Of a DNA stretch of 64,000 nucleotides, positions 52,402 through 61,054 are shown in pieces; position 1 is the stretch's first letter; the number at the start of each line of letters is the position of its first letter. Position numbers and translations under genes: made by a program. The notes beneath the pieces were generated by a model. It had not been told where the DNA came from. It made no database searches and saw only the letters and a list, made by a program, of their open reading frames with translations. This stretch comes from Cognatishimia sp. MH4019 (GTDB lineage: Bacteria > Pseudomonadota > Alphaproteobacteria > Rhodobacterales > Rhodobacteraceae). The DNA lies in assembly GCF_020177595.1 (NCBI RefSeq), contig NZ_JAHTBL010000004.1, positions 165,001-229,000 on the forward strand, read 5' to 3'.

Positions 52402-54165
52402 TTATTCAGGCAGCGCGGGATCATCCCGCCACACGTCGCGGATGCTATTAGGCGTATCTTGCGCCTTAGCCAAGGACCAACAGACCCGCGTCGCATATGT
52501 CACGGCCTTTGCAGATAGCACGATCTGCTGACTGGCGCGCGGTTGCAGACGCCCTTTCTCCAGATAAACGCTGGGATCAAGCGTCATGGTCGCGGTGCCA
52601 TCGTGGCGGAACACCCAGATTTCCCCGCTTTTCAACGCCAAAGAAACGGCATTGCCGCCCATATCCAGCGCGACATCCACCTCGGCGTGCAAGTGAAAGC
52701 GCACCGCGAAAGGCACACCTTCCAGAGCGCGCCCATCCAACACCTTGTCGAACCGTTTTTGATCAGCTGCTTCAAGACAAGCGAGCGTATCTTCGCCATC
52801 CAGCGTGCGGCCATCCGCGCTCAACTCGAGCTGACGCACATGGGTCAGACCGAAGCGATCCAGATAGCCGTCATGGCCGCCCTCAAAACGCGGTCCCGTC
52901 CGGCCTTGGTTCAACTGGTGCGGCACCCGGCGCGGGCCACCCACCAGCAATTCGCGCAAATGCCCGCGATGCTCGGCTTGTGGCCCTAATTGAGCCGACG
53001 AAACACCCGCAAGCCCGAGCGTCGAATGGGACGGCGTGGCGCGCCCCGCGCGCTGCCAATCCGCCCCGAAGGAGGTTCCCGCCCCGCAATTCACAATCAC
53101 CGGACGTCGCCCCGATGTCAGCTCAAACGCGAGGGTCGAGGCATGGCCATTGACAGAGGCCGCGCCTTTTGGCGGTGGGGCCGCATCCAGAATAACCGTG
53201 CTGCGCCCACCGCTCAGCCGCGCATAGCCCATCGCAAACGTGTCGGTCATCGTCGACGGCGCCCCGGCCAGCGAAAGCGCCTGATCAAGCCGCCCGTCCA
53301 ATCCGCGCCCACCACCATGAAACCGCGCCAAACCGCCATCCGCGTGGCGCAATACGCGCAAGGTCGCTGCGATCTGCTGGATCGCGTCCCGGTGGCTGTC
53401 CTCAACAGGCATCGCACCATCTTCAAGCGCCTCAGCAGCCCATGTGAGCAACGACAAAATCTCAAGCAAATGTTCGGGATTACGCGTGGCGATCCCGCCT
53501 GTCGCATCAATCTGGCGCGTGCATTCGGCCGCCAGCGCCTTGCGCGCCGGGCCAATATGCGCCTCAAGCCCGGTCAGCGACAGTCCGGCGTAAACCAACC
53601 CCATAAGCGCCTCAAATCGCGGCAGCCCGTCCGAGGCCGCCTGCCAGCGCCGGCTCACAAACACGGTCTGCTGCGCAAGCGAGCGGAACATCTGCTCGGA
53701 CGCCTCCGCGTCCATCCCACGCAACAGCATCATCGCATGGCTGGTCCATCGAAACAGCCGCCGCCCCGCCAGATCCGGCGTCCAACCGGGGCCAGAACCG
53801 CGCCCGTAACGCGCGATCCAATCCAGCAACCATTGCTGCGCCAACTGCCGCGCGGGCGCATCCCCGACCGCCGCCAGATCATCAAGCCAGGCAAACCCGT
53901 GGATCTCATCCTCGAACGCGGCATCAGGTGCGTCGATCTCCCAGATCATGCGCCCATCCGTCTCGATCAGATGCCCTGCAAACAGGCAATTGCCCGCCAC
54001 AAGCTGACGCCCGCGCGCGAAAGAGCCGATGCTTTTCGGCTCTGGTTGCGAGACAAGCCCGGTCGCAGGATGCACGCGGGCGGCCCGTCGCGCATGCCAC
54101 AGGTTCACCAGACGCGTTTGTCGCGCGCGCACAGCATCAATGAGTGTCACGGGATAGAGCCTCAA
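52402..54165 (-). CDS. Heparinase II/III-family protein
   Basis: A 587-residue protein. The N-terminal half is helical ((alpha/alpha) toroid type) with LLDWIARYGRGSGPGWTPDLAGRRLFRWTSHAMMLLRG; the C-terminal half is the heparinase II/III beta domain with LAFELTSGRRPVIVNCGAGTSFGADWQRAGRATPSHSTLGLAG, HRGHLRELLVGGPRRVPHQLNQ and HDGYLDRFGLTHVRQLELSADG. Family members are polysaccharide lyases, but this group is conserved in alphaproteobacteria between rsmB and purH, and its substrate is unknown. No signal peptide is evident. Confidence 0.87.
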   Translation of the reverse strand: MRLYPVTLIDAVRARQTRLVNLWHARRAARVHPATGLVSQPEPKSIGSFARGRQLVAGNCLFAGHLIETDGRMIWEIDAPDAAFEDEIHGFAWLDDLAAVGDAPARQLAQQWLLDWIARYGRGSGPGWTPDLAGRRLFRWTSHAMMLLRGMDAEASEQMFRSLAQQTVFVSRRWQAASDGLPRFEALMGLVYAGLSLTGLEAHIGPARKALAAECTRQIDATGGIATRNPEHLLEILSLLTWAAEALEDGAMPVEDSHRDAIQQIAATLRVLRHADGGLARFHGGGRGLDGRLDQALSLAGAPSTMTDTFAMGYARLSGGRSTVILDAAPPPKGAASVNGHASTLAFELTSGRRPVIVNCGAGTSFGADWQRAGRATPSHSTLGLAGVSSAQLGPQAEHRGHLRELLVGGPRRVPHQLNQGRTGPRFEGGHDGYLDRFGLTHVRQLELSADGRTLDGEDTLACLEAADQKRFDKVLDGRALEGVPFAVRFHLHAEVDVALDMGGNAVSLALKSGEIWVFRHDGTATMTLDPSVYLEKGRLQPRASQQIVLSAKAVTYATRVCWSLAKAQDTPNSIRDVWRDDPALPE

Positions 54166-54223
54166 TGTGACGTTTATTGTTTTGCAGACAGCCTACAGCG
54201 CCGCCGCACCCAAGTCACGAATT

Positions 54224-55495
54224 TCAGGCAGGCTTACGTAACATCGCGATGAAAAAACCGTCCATGCCGCCGTGATCAGGCCAATAATCAGGCCGCAAAC
54301 GCAGCCCGCCTTCGCTGCTTTGCCATGCGGGATCAACGCCTTCGATCAAAACCGCATCCCGTTCGACCTTTAGATCGGAGTGCCGCTCAAGCGCCCAATC
54401 AACCTGGCATTCTCCCTCATCAGGCAACAGCGAACAGGTGCAAAAGACCAGACGCCCACCGGGTTTAAGCAAACCCAAGGCGCGGTCCAGAAGATAGCCC
54501 TGCAATTCAATCAAACCCGCAATGGCACTCCCGTCCTTGGCATAAGGCAAATCAGGATGGCGCCGCAAAGTCCCGGTGGCCGAACAAGGCGCATCCAACA
54601 CCACCGCATCAAATGGCCCGTCTTCATAGTCCAGCGCATCGGCCACAACGACCTCGGCCTCAAGGCCGACCCGCTGCAGATTCTCGCGCACCCGCCCCAT
54701 TCGCTTTTCTGAAATATCCAAAGAAACAGCATGTGCCCCAGATGCTGCGATCTGCATGGTTTTCCCACCGGGGGCCGCACACATGTCCAAGATGCGCTCA
54801 CCCTTTTGCGGCGCAAGGATGCGCACCGGCAAAGCGGCAGCCGCGTCCTGCACCCACCAGTCACCTGCCTCAAATCCCGCAAGTGCCGAAACCTGACCGG
54901 CCTCCGGAATCCGGACGCTGCCAGTCGGCAAGACCGTACCGCCAACGGCCTTGGCAACCGCTCTTGGATCGCTTTTCGCGGTCAGATCAAGCGGCGCGCC
55001 GCGGCCATGGGCGCGCTCCATGGCGACGATTGCCTTCTCGCCGTAAGCCTCTGACAAAGGCCCGCGCAACCATTTCGGCAATCGCGCGAGGGGCAGTGAA
55101 TGCCACCGGTCAAAGCCCGCATCACCCACTTTGCGCAGCACCGCGTTGACCAGCCCCTTCATACCCTGGGTGCGCTTGTTGGCGGCCACAATGCTGACCG
55201 CATCGTTGACGACACCGTGGGAAGCCGACCCCATTTCGGCCATCTCCACGACGCCCAGACGGAGCACATTTTGCACAGCAATTGGCGGCGTTTTCTTCAA
55301 GAACCGCTTCAACACGCGATCTGCACGGTCCAAATGGCGCAGGGTTTCCGTGGCCAAACGCTGCGCGCGAGCGCGGTCGGCAGGGGCCAGTGTATCCAAC
55401 CCAGATGTCAGCTCGGACAGCTGCCGCCCTTCGTCGATGACAGCGGTCAGCAGGCGCACGGCGGCGCGTCTTGGGGCAAGTCCGGCATCGCTCAT
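54224..55495 (-). CDS. rsmB: 16S rRNA m5C967-type methyltransferase RsmB
   Basis: A 423-residue RNA methyltransferase. The N-terminal NusB-like domain (RLATETLRHLDRADRVLKRFLKK, LRLGVVEMAEMGSASHGVVNDAVSIV) is followed by the SAM domain: VQDAAAALPVRILAPQKGERILDMCAAPGGKTMQIA, VVLDAPCSATGTLRRHPDLPY and FCTCSLLPDEGECQ (the two catalytic Cys). The C-terminus reads PDHGGMDGFFIAMLRK, typical. It precedes the heparinase-like gene and is divergent from the SDHAF4-like gene. Confidence 0.95.
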   Translation of the reverse strand: MSDAGLAPRRAAVRLLTAVIDEGRQLSELTSGLDTLAPADRARAQRLATETLRHLDRADRVLKRFLKKTPPIAVQNVLRLGVVEMAEMGSASHGVVNDAVSIVAANKRTQGMKGLVNAVLRKVGDAGFDRWHSLPLARLPKWLRGPLSEAYGEKAIVAMERAHGRGAPLDLTAKSDPRAVAKAVGGTVLPTGSVRIPEAGQVSALAGFEAGDWWVQDAAAALPVRILAPQKGERILDMCAAPGGKTMQIAASGAHAVSLDISEKRMGRVRENLQRVGLEAEVVVADALDYEDGPFDAVVLDAPCSATGTLRRHPDLPYAKDGSAIAGLIELQGYLLDRALGLLKPGGRLVFCTCSLLPDEGECQVDWALERHSDLKVERDAVLIEGVDPAWQSSEGGLRLRPDYWPDHGGMDGFFIAMLRKPA

Positions 55496-55572
55496 CTGCG
55501 GTCCTTTGTCTGGCTTGTCTGGATGCGTGCGCGGCGTATATCAAAGGCGAGCCGCACACAAGGATGACACCC

Positions 55573-55746
55573 ATGAGCGATCACAACGACTTGCCCCCCG
55601 CCGCCCAACGCGCGCTGGCCGAAGCCGAAGAACGTCGCAAAAAAGCGAAGGAAAAAGAGCTGCCTGTTGAATTGGGTGGCCGCGACGGGCCGGAGCCCGT
55701 GCGGTATGGCGATTGGGAGAAAAAGGGCCTCGCCATAGATTTCTAA
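55573..55746 (+). CDS. Succinate dehydrogenase assembly factor 4-like protein (DUF1674)
   Basis: A 57-residue protein ending GGRDGPEPVRYGDWEKKGLAIDF, the invariant C-terminal block of SDHAF4/DUF1674 proteins, which bind flavinylated SdhA during complex II assembly. The N-terminus is a charged helix (AQRALAEAEERRKKAKEKE). AAGGA lies about 8 bases before the ATG. No sdh genes are nearby. Confidence 0.92.
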   Translation: MSDHNDLPPAAQRALAEAEERRKKAKEKELPVELGGRDGPEPVRYGDWEKKGLAIDF

Positions 55747-55775
55747 GGCTAAGAGTTTTCAGAACAGTTTTGCCG

Positions 55776-56129
55776 CTAGCGCAGCGTCAGATCCGCAAAC
55801 TGTCCCGTTCCCCGATCAGACGTAAAACGGATCGTCTGACCGTTCAGCTTCACTTCCTGGCAATTGTATCCAAGATCCCGCTGCCCCCAATAGAGATCCC
55901 GGCAGAAATAGCCGTCCTGCCACGTCCAGTTGCCACGCACATCACGCCCAAACGCGCGTCCGATGATCTTGCCGTCCGGCGTCACATCAAGGCCGATCCC
56001 CATGCGGGTCAGTTCTTTGTTCTCAACAGCCTGAACAAAGCGGGTCTTGTCCGAGATTTTCTGGAACGCCTCCGCCGACGCGGGGGCGACGATGAGCATG
56101 GCAAGAGCAGCAGCAACTAGGCGAAACAT
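55776..56129 (-). CDS. Small exported protein of unknown function
   Basis: A 117-residue protein with signal peptide (MFRLVAAALAMLIVAPASA) and a mature part containing LTRMGIGLDVTPDGKIIGRAFGRDVRGNWTWQDGYFCRDLYWGQRDLGYNCQEV, where two Cys (YFCRD, YNCQEV) may form a disulfide. Proteins like it are sometimes labelled dihydrodipicolinate reductase because of the neighbouring gene, but nothing in the sequence supports that. It is separated from dapB by about 54 bases on the same strand. Confidence 0.8.
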   Translation of the reverse strand: MFRLVAAALAMLIVAPASAEAFQKISDKTRFVQAVENKELTRMGIGLDVTPDGKIIGRAFGRDVRGNWTWQDGYFCRDLYWGQRDLGYNCQEVKLNGQTIRFTSDRGTGQFADLTLR

Positions 56130-56183
56130 GTCGATCCTCTATCGGTTGTGATGCCCTTTTTACGGAGCATCAGGCCGATTGGA

Positions 56184-56993
56184 TCAAAGACCAAGCACGT
56201 CGAGCATGTCATATTCGCCGGGCGGCTTGTCCTGCCCCCAGATCGCAGCCTTCAGTGCGCCGCGTGCAAATACCGCCCGATCAGAGGCAACGTGGCGCAA
56301 GGTGATACGCTCTCCGGTCGCTGCGAAAAGCACGTCATGCTCGCCCACGATGTCGCCACCACGGATCGCGGTGAAGCCGATATCGCCGCGTTTGCGGGCA
56401 CCGGTGATGCCGTCACGGCCACTGTCAGAGACGTCCTTGAGCGATACGCCACGGCCCTCGGCGGCGGCCTCTCCCAGCATCAAAGCCGTGCCGGAGGGCG
56501 CATCGACCTTTTGGTTATGATGCGCCTCGATCACTTCGATATCGTAGTCGTCATCCAGCGCCGCAGCGACCTTTTTTGTCAGCCGAACCAACAGGTTAAC
56601 GCCAAGGCTCATATTACCAGCTCGCACGATGACAGCGTGGCGCGCGGCGGCGTTCAGCTTTTGCAGATCATGCTCGGTCAGACCGGTCGTGCCGATCACA
56701 TGCACCGCGCGGGCTTGGGCGGCGAGGGTCGCAAATTCCACGGTGGCATTTGGCGCGGTGAAGTCGATCACGGCTTGCGCTTTGGCGAACGCTTCCAAGG
56801 GATCATCCGTGACCGGAACCCCCAACGCAGCGCCACCCATCGCCTCGCCGATATCGCGACCGATCCAGTCGTGACCTTGCCGTTCAAGGCAGCCGACCAG
56901 CTTGACGCGGTCGCTTTCGCTGACGGTCTTCACAAGCATTTGACCCATGCGGCCAGAAGCGCCAGTGATTACAATGCCAGGCAGGTCGGTCAT
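56184..56993 (-). CDS. dapB: 4-hydroxy-tetrahydrodipicolinate reductase
   Basis: Second specific step of lysine/diaminopimelate synthesis. The 269-residue enzyme has the NAD(P) fold [63 protein letters not shown], the substrate motif [25 protein letters not shown] and [14 protein letters not shown]. Divergent from rbfA. Confidence 0.97.
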   Translation of the reverse strand: MTDLPGIVITGASGRMGQMLVKTVSESDRVKLVGCLERQGHDWIGRDIGEAMGGAALGVPVTDDPLEAFAKAQAVIDFTAPNATVEFATLAAQARAVHVIGTTGLTEHDLQKLNAAARHAVIVRAGNMSLGVNLLVRLTKKVAAALDDDYDIEVIEAHHNQKVDAPSGTALMLGEAAAEGRGVSLKDVSDSGRDGITGARKRGDIGFTAIRGGDIVGEHDVLFAATGERITLRHVASDRAVFARGALKAAIWGQDKPPGEYDMLDVLGL

Positions 56994-57074
56994 GATCTCT
57001 CTCCGTTACGTCACGCTTAACTAGCGATGCGGCGGATGCTTGGCAACGCGGGCCGAAAGGCGTAAGTCGCCCCT

Positions 57075-57476
57075 ATGGCAAAGAACCGTTTTGATACTGG
57101 TCCCGGACCGTCCCAAAGACAGCTGCGCGTCGGTGAACTGATCCGGCGCACGCTGTCGGATGTGCTGAACCGTGGCGATCACCATGACCCAGATCTGGGA
57201 CGCATGTCGATTACTGTGGGGGAAGTTCAGGCCTCTCCCGATCTCAAGATCGCGACGGCCTATGTGCTGCCTCTAGGTGGCGGCGATGCCGAGCTGGCGC
57301 TGTCGGCTTTGCGCAAAAACCGTCATGAACTCAGGCGGTTAGTGGCCAAAGGTCTGACGCTGAAATATGCGCCAGAGCTGCGCTTCAAGATCGACGAGAC
57401 CTTTGACCGGATGGACGACACCCGCCGCATGTTCAGCCAGGACGCGGTGCGGCGCGATGTGGAAAGCGACGACTAA
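57075..57476 (+). CDS. rbfA: Ribosome-binding factor A
   Basis: A 133-residue KH-like protein needed for 30S maturation and cold adaptation. [73 protein letters not shown] are the conserved parts. It is followed without gap by truB, an arrangement conserved in bacteria. Confidence 0.95.
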   Translation: MAKNRFDTGPGPSQRQLRVGELIRRTLSDVLNRGDHHDPDLGRMSITVGEVQASPDLKIATAYVLPLGGGDAELALSALRKNRHELRRLVAKGLTLKYAPELRFKIDETFDRMDDTRRMFSQDAVRRDVESDD

Positions 57477-58382
57477 GTGGCACGACGCAAAAAGGGCCGC
57501 GATATCTCGGGCTGGTTGGTCGTGGACAAACCCGCCGGGATCACCTCAACCGCGGTTGTGAACAAGGTGCGCTGGGCGTTTGACGCCAAGAAAGCGGGTC
57601 ATGCGGGCACGTTGGACCCTGAAGCGACCGGTGTTTTGGCGGTGGCGCTGGGCGAAGCGACAAAGACGGTGCCTTATATTACTGATGCATTAAAGGCCTA
57701 CGTCTTCACCGTGCGGTTGGGGCAAGCGACCAACACGGATGACGCCGAAGGCGAGGTGATTGCCCAAAGCGAGACCCGCCCCAGCGATGCCGAGATCGCT
57801 GCCGCTTTGCCGCAATTTATCGGCGATATTCAACAGGTTCCGCCTAAATTCTCTGCCGTGAAAATCGACGGCGAACGCGCTTATAAACTGGCGCGGGAGG
57901 GGGAGAATGTGCAGATCGCAGCGCGGGATCTGTATGTTGATAGCCTTGAGGTTCTTGAGCGACCGGACGCAGATCACGTCACGCTGGAAATGGTCTGCGG
58001 CAAGGGCGGCTATGTCCGCTCTATCGCGCGCGATCTGGGTGAAAGTCTGGGCTGTCATGGCCATGTGCGCGAGCTGCGACGGGTCTGGTCAGGGCCGTTT
58101 GAAGCGAGCGACGGGATCACGCTCGAGACATTGGACGAAATGGCCAAATCCCCGGAATTAGACGATTTTTTGCGCCCACTTGAACAAGGCCTGGACGATC
58201 TGCCAGAGCTGAAATGCACGGCCGAGGGGGCCGCGCGGTTGCGCAATGGCAACCCCGGCATGATGATCGCCAGCAACGCGGAATATGGCGATGAGGCCTG
58301 GGCCTCGTATGAGGGGAAAGCCGTTGCAGTCGGCGTCTATAAGGCCGGAGAACTGCACCCAAACCGCGTTTTCAACACCTGA
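57477..58382 (+). CDS. truB: tRNA pseudouridine-55 synthase
   Basis: Makes pseudouridine 55 in the tRNA T loop. The 301-residue protein begins with GTG right after the rbfA stop. It holds [22 protein letters not shown], the catalytic Asp 47 in [46 protein letters not shown] and the motif [35 protein letters not shown] repeat array begins 10 bases after its stop. Confidence 0.97.
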   Translation: MARRKKGRDISGWLVVDKPAGITSTAVVNKVRWAFDAKKAGHAGTLDPEATGVLAVALGEATKTVPYITDALKAYVFTVRLGQATNTDDAEGEVIAQSETRPSDAEIAAALPQFIGDIQQVPPKFSAVKIDGERAYKLAREGENVQIAARDLYVDSLEVLERPDADHVTLEMVCGKGGYVRSIARDLGESLGCHGHVRELRRVWSGPFEASDGITLETLDEMAKSPELDDFLRPLEQGLDDLPELKCTAEGAARLRNGNPGMMIASNAEYGDEAWASYEGKAVAVGVYKAGELHPNRVFNT

Positions 58383-58391
58383 AGACAGCGC

Positions 58392-58441
58392 GTATGGTTT
58401 GCGTCTGGTTTCTGTATGGCTCAGGTATGGCACCTGTACGT
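58392..58441 (+). repeat. Array B of 11-bp-phased GTATGG direct repeats
   Basis: Hexamers start at exact 11-base steps: GTATGG (58392), GTCTGG (58403), GTATGG (58414), GTATGG (58425), GTACGT (58436). About 50 of 59 aligned bases match array A, including the deviant second unit GTCTGG and GACAGC before the first unit. It lies between truB and the DUF1643 gene, pointing toward the latter. Confidence 0.85.
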
Positions 58442-58467
58442 ACAAATATCTGCCGATGGGGCGCGCG

Positions 58468-58977
58468 ATGATTACCAAAAGTCACACCAAAGGAGATGCC
58501 CCCTCGATCGCGATCTATTCGGACTGCGAGCGATATCGCTATGCGCTGACGCGGATCTGGGACGATGCCGGGCAGCGGGCGCATTTCATCATGTTGAACC
58601 CGTCTACCGCGACCGAAGTGCAGAACGACCCGACGGTCGAGCGCTGTGAACGGCGTGCGCGAGCGCTGGGCTTTGGCGCGTTTCGGGTGACGAATATCTT
58701 TGCATGGCGCGACACGGACCCGCGCAAGATGCGCAAGGCGGCGGACCCTGTCGGGCCTGAGAATGACGCGGCAATTCTCGAAGGCTGTGCTTGGGCGGAT
58801 CGCAATGTGGCCGCATGGGGCACCCATGGCGAGCATCTGGGGCGCGGACCCGCGGTTGAGGCGCTTTTGCGCAGCGCGGGGCATCCGCTGTATCATCTGG
58901 GGCTGAGCAAGGCAGGGCATCCGAAACACCCGCTCTATATCGGGTATCAGGTGCAGCCGGTGTTGTGGGAGGTCTGA
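58468..58977 (+). CDS. DUF1643-family protein
   Basis: A 169-residue protein with the DUF1643 signature HFIMLNPSTATEVQNDPTVERCERRARALGFGAFRVTNIFAWRDTDPRKM and HPLYHLGLSKAGHPKHPLYI. Proteins of this family are small, often next to mobile or restriction loci, but no function is proven. I chose the ATG at 58468 (GGGG about 6 bases upstream); an ATG at 58456 is in frame. The next gene starts at the base after the stop. Confidence 0.85.
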   Translation: MITKSHTKGDAPSIAIYSDCERYRYALTRIWDDAGQRAHFIMLNPSTATEVQNDPTVERCERRARALGFGAFRVTNIFAWRDTDPRKMRKAADPVGPENDAAILEGCAWADRNVAAWGTHGEHLGRGPAVEALLRSAGHPLYHLGLSKAGHPKHPLYIGYQVQPVLWEV

Positions 58978-59871
58978 ATGATCGACGGGTTTACGCAAAG
59001 CCGCGTGGTAACGAATGGGCTTGAGTTAAGTGTGCATCGCGCGGGCGTGGGCGCACCGCTGATTTTGCTGCATGGCTATCCGCAGAATCATCATTGCTGG
59101 TCGCTTATCGCGCCCGAGCTGGCGCGGCATTTCGATGTCATCATCCCTGATCTGCGCGGTTATGGCGATAGCGATGCGCCCGAAGATGACGGGGCACATT
59201 CGATCTATTCCAAGCGCGAGATGGCCCGCGATATCGTCGGGCTGATGGAGGCTTTGGACATCCCGAAGGCGCATGTCCTTGGCCATGACCGCGGCGGGCG
59301 CGTGGCATATCGAATGGCGCTGGATCATCCTGAGCGGCTTGACCGGCTGGGCATTATAGAGATCGTTCCGACGGGTGATTTCTGGGCCGCTTGGAGCGCT
59401 GATCTGGCGATGAAAGCCTATCACTGGACGTTTCTGGCGCAGCCTGCGCCTTTGCCAGAGCGGATGATCGGCGCGGACCCAGAGGGCTATATCGACTGGA
59501 CGCTGAAAAGCTGGACGTTGGCCGATCGTTTGACCGTGTTCCCCGACGCAAGCTTGGAGAGCTATCGCGCGCAGGCCCACGATCCGGCGCGCGTCCATGC
59601 GATGTGCGCGGATTATCGGGCGGGCGCAAGTTTCGACAAGGCGCTGGACGAGGCGGACAAAGCAGCAGGCCGCAAGATCGCGGCTCCGCTGATGTTTCTC
59701 TACGCCGAGGGCGGGTTTCCCGCAAAAACCGGCGATCCGGCGGGCGCGTGGCGCGCTTGGGCGGAGGATGTGCACACGGCCACCTGTGAAAGCGGCCATT
59801 TCGCGATGGAGGAAAACCCGGACGCGGTGCTGCGGGCTTTCCTGCCGTTCTTCAAGGAACCCGCTGCCTAG
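58978..59871 (+). CDS. Haloacetate (fluoroacetate) dehalogenase-like alpha/beta hydrolase
   Basis: A 297-residue alpha/beta hydrolase. The nucleophile elbow is GHDRGGRV, with Asp 104 instead of Ser, flanked by Arg 105 and Arg 108 that bind a carboxylate in fluoroacetate dehalogenases. His 149-Trp 150 (AYHWTFL), Tyr 213 (ADYRAG) and His 274 (SGHFAMEENPD) match the halide pocket and catalytic base of that family; Asp 134 may be the acid. All hallmark residues are present, so hydrolysis of a haloacetate is a reasonable prediction, though epoxide hydrolases share part of the pattern. It follows the DUF1643 gene without gap. Confidence 0.85.
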   Translation: MIDGFTQSRVVTNGLELSVHRAGVGAPLILLHGYPQNHHCWSLIAPELARHFDVIIPDLRGYGDSDAPEDDGAHSIYSKREMARDIVGLMEALDIPKAHVLGHDRGGRVAYRMALDHPERLDRLGIIEIVPTGDFWAAWSADLAMKAYHWTFLAQPAPLPERMIGADPEGYIDWTLKSWTLADRLTVFPDASLESYRAQAHDPARVHAMCADYRAGASFDKALDEADKAAGRKIAAPLMFLYAEGGFPAKTGDPAGAWRAWAEDVHTATCESGHFAMEENPDAVLRAFLPFFKEPAA

Positions 59872-60911
59872 ACCGGCGCGACGGCCAGATCGACCAGAGA
59901 GATCGTGCCTGTCACCTCGGCCACCACGACGCCATCGGCCAGAACCTCGTGTTGTCCCCCGCCCAGATCGTTGAGCGTTAAGGTGGGCGCAGGTGTGCCA
60001 TCGGGGTAGAAATAGACAAAGTTGTCGATGCCGGTGCTGAAATCGGTGATCGTTGGAGCTTCGCCCGGTGACACAAATGTGCCGGTGGCAAATTGATCCG
60101 CGCCATCGCCACCCGTGGCGGTGTCATTCTCGCCCATCAGGATACGGTCATCGTCTTCGCCGCCATTCAGCGTATCGGCCTCGTCCTGATCATCCGCCGG
60201 GAAGGGCGAGACCGTGCCATCCGACAAGGTGACGGTGCTGGTGCCGACCAGAACATCCTCGCCATCGCCACCGTTCAGAATATCGGCGCCAAGCCCGCCT
60301 CTCAGGAAGTCATTGCCAGTGCCGCCATCAAGCGTGTCGTCCCCTTCATCACCGAAAAGGGTGTCGTCATCCGCCCCGCCATTGAGCGTATCGGCCCCCG
60401 CGTTGCCGACAAGCTGATCCTCCCCGGTGCCGCCGTTGAGCGTGTCGTCACCCTCGCCACCAAAGAGCAGATCGTCGCCCGCATCGCCATTCAGCTCGTC
60501 ATTGCCGTCGCCGCCATCCATCTGATCATCGCCATCGCCGCCAAAGAGCTCATCCGCGCCTGCCTCACCAAAGAGACCGTCGTCGCCGTCGCCCCCGTCA
60601 AGCGTGTCATCACCCTCGCCACCGAAGAGGCCGTCACGGCCTTCCTCGCCAAAAAGCTGGTCATCGCCGTCGCCACCTCTGACCCTGTCACTACCCTCTC
60701 CGGCATTGACGGTATCGTCGCCATCTTTTGCGTCGATGAGGTCAGCTTTGGCGCTGCCGGTCAGCGCATCATCACCGTCAGAACCTTCGATGAGATTGTT
60801 GAGTGAGATAGTCGTCTTGGTTGTGGTGATTTCGACATCGTCGTCGTCGTCGTTATCTTCATCCTCTTCAACGGCTGCATCAATAGCGTAGCCAAGCCCT
60901 GCCAAGAGCAA
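59868..60911 (-). CDS. RTX calcium-binding repeat protein, paralogue 1 (start uncertain)
   Basis: A protein of about 347 residues read from a TTG at 60911. A short hydrophobic segment (LLLAGLGYAIDAA) and an Asp/Glu-rich stretch precede about 15 nonapeptide repeats of the GGxGxDxLx kind (roughly 60-225), then a C-terminal module ([39 protein letters not shown]) shared with paralogue 2. RTX repeats fold into calcium-bound beta rolls, usually on exported proteins. The frame lacks a good start: the only upstream ATG (60935) is followed at once by TGA, in the same frame, exactly where the paralogues have MF. The gene may carry a nonsense mutation or a non-standard start. Confidence 0.75.
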   Translation of the reverse strand: MLLAGLGYAIDAAVEEDEDNDDDDDVEITTTKTTISLNNLIEGSDGDDALTGSAKADLIDAKDGDDTVNAGEGSDRVRGGDGDDQLFGEEGRDGLFGGEGDDTLDGGDGDDGLFGEAGADELFGGDGDDQMDGGDGNDELNGDAGDDLLFGGEGDDTLNGGTGEDQLVGNAGADTLNGGADDDTLFGDEGDDTLDGGTGNDFLRGGLGADILNGGDGEDVLVGTSTVTLSDGTVSPFPADDQDEADTLNGGEDDDRILMGENDTATGGDGADQFATGTFVSPGEAPTITDFSTGIDNFVYFYPDGTPAPTLTLNDLGGGQHEVLADGVVVAEVTGTISLVDLAVAPV

Positions 60912-61054
60912 GAGCGATAAAATGACCGATCACATGTCGAAAGAAACTCCGGATAAACTGCGCGCCGCGCGTTGATATGATCGGTTTAGTTTAAAAACCA
61001 ATCATGGCGCAACTATGACCCGAAGGCATGAATTTATTTCCCGTTTAACGCATC

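Noticed and set aside
55776-56129. Labelling the small exported protein as a dihydrodipicolinate reductase
   Set aside because: It has no nucleotide-binding fold and carries a signal peptide; dapB is the next gene, and such labels come from proximity.
60093-60806. Plus-strand open frame opposite RTX paralogue 1, rich in Ile/Val/Ala
   Set aside because: It is the antisense of GGxGxD repeats; the same artefact occurs opposite the other two paralogues.
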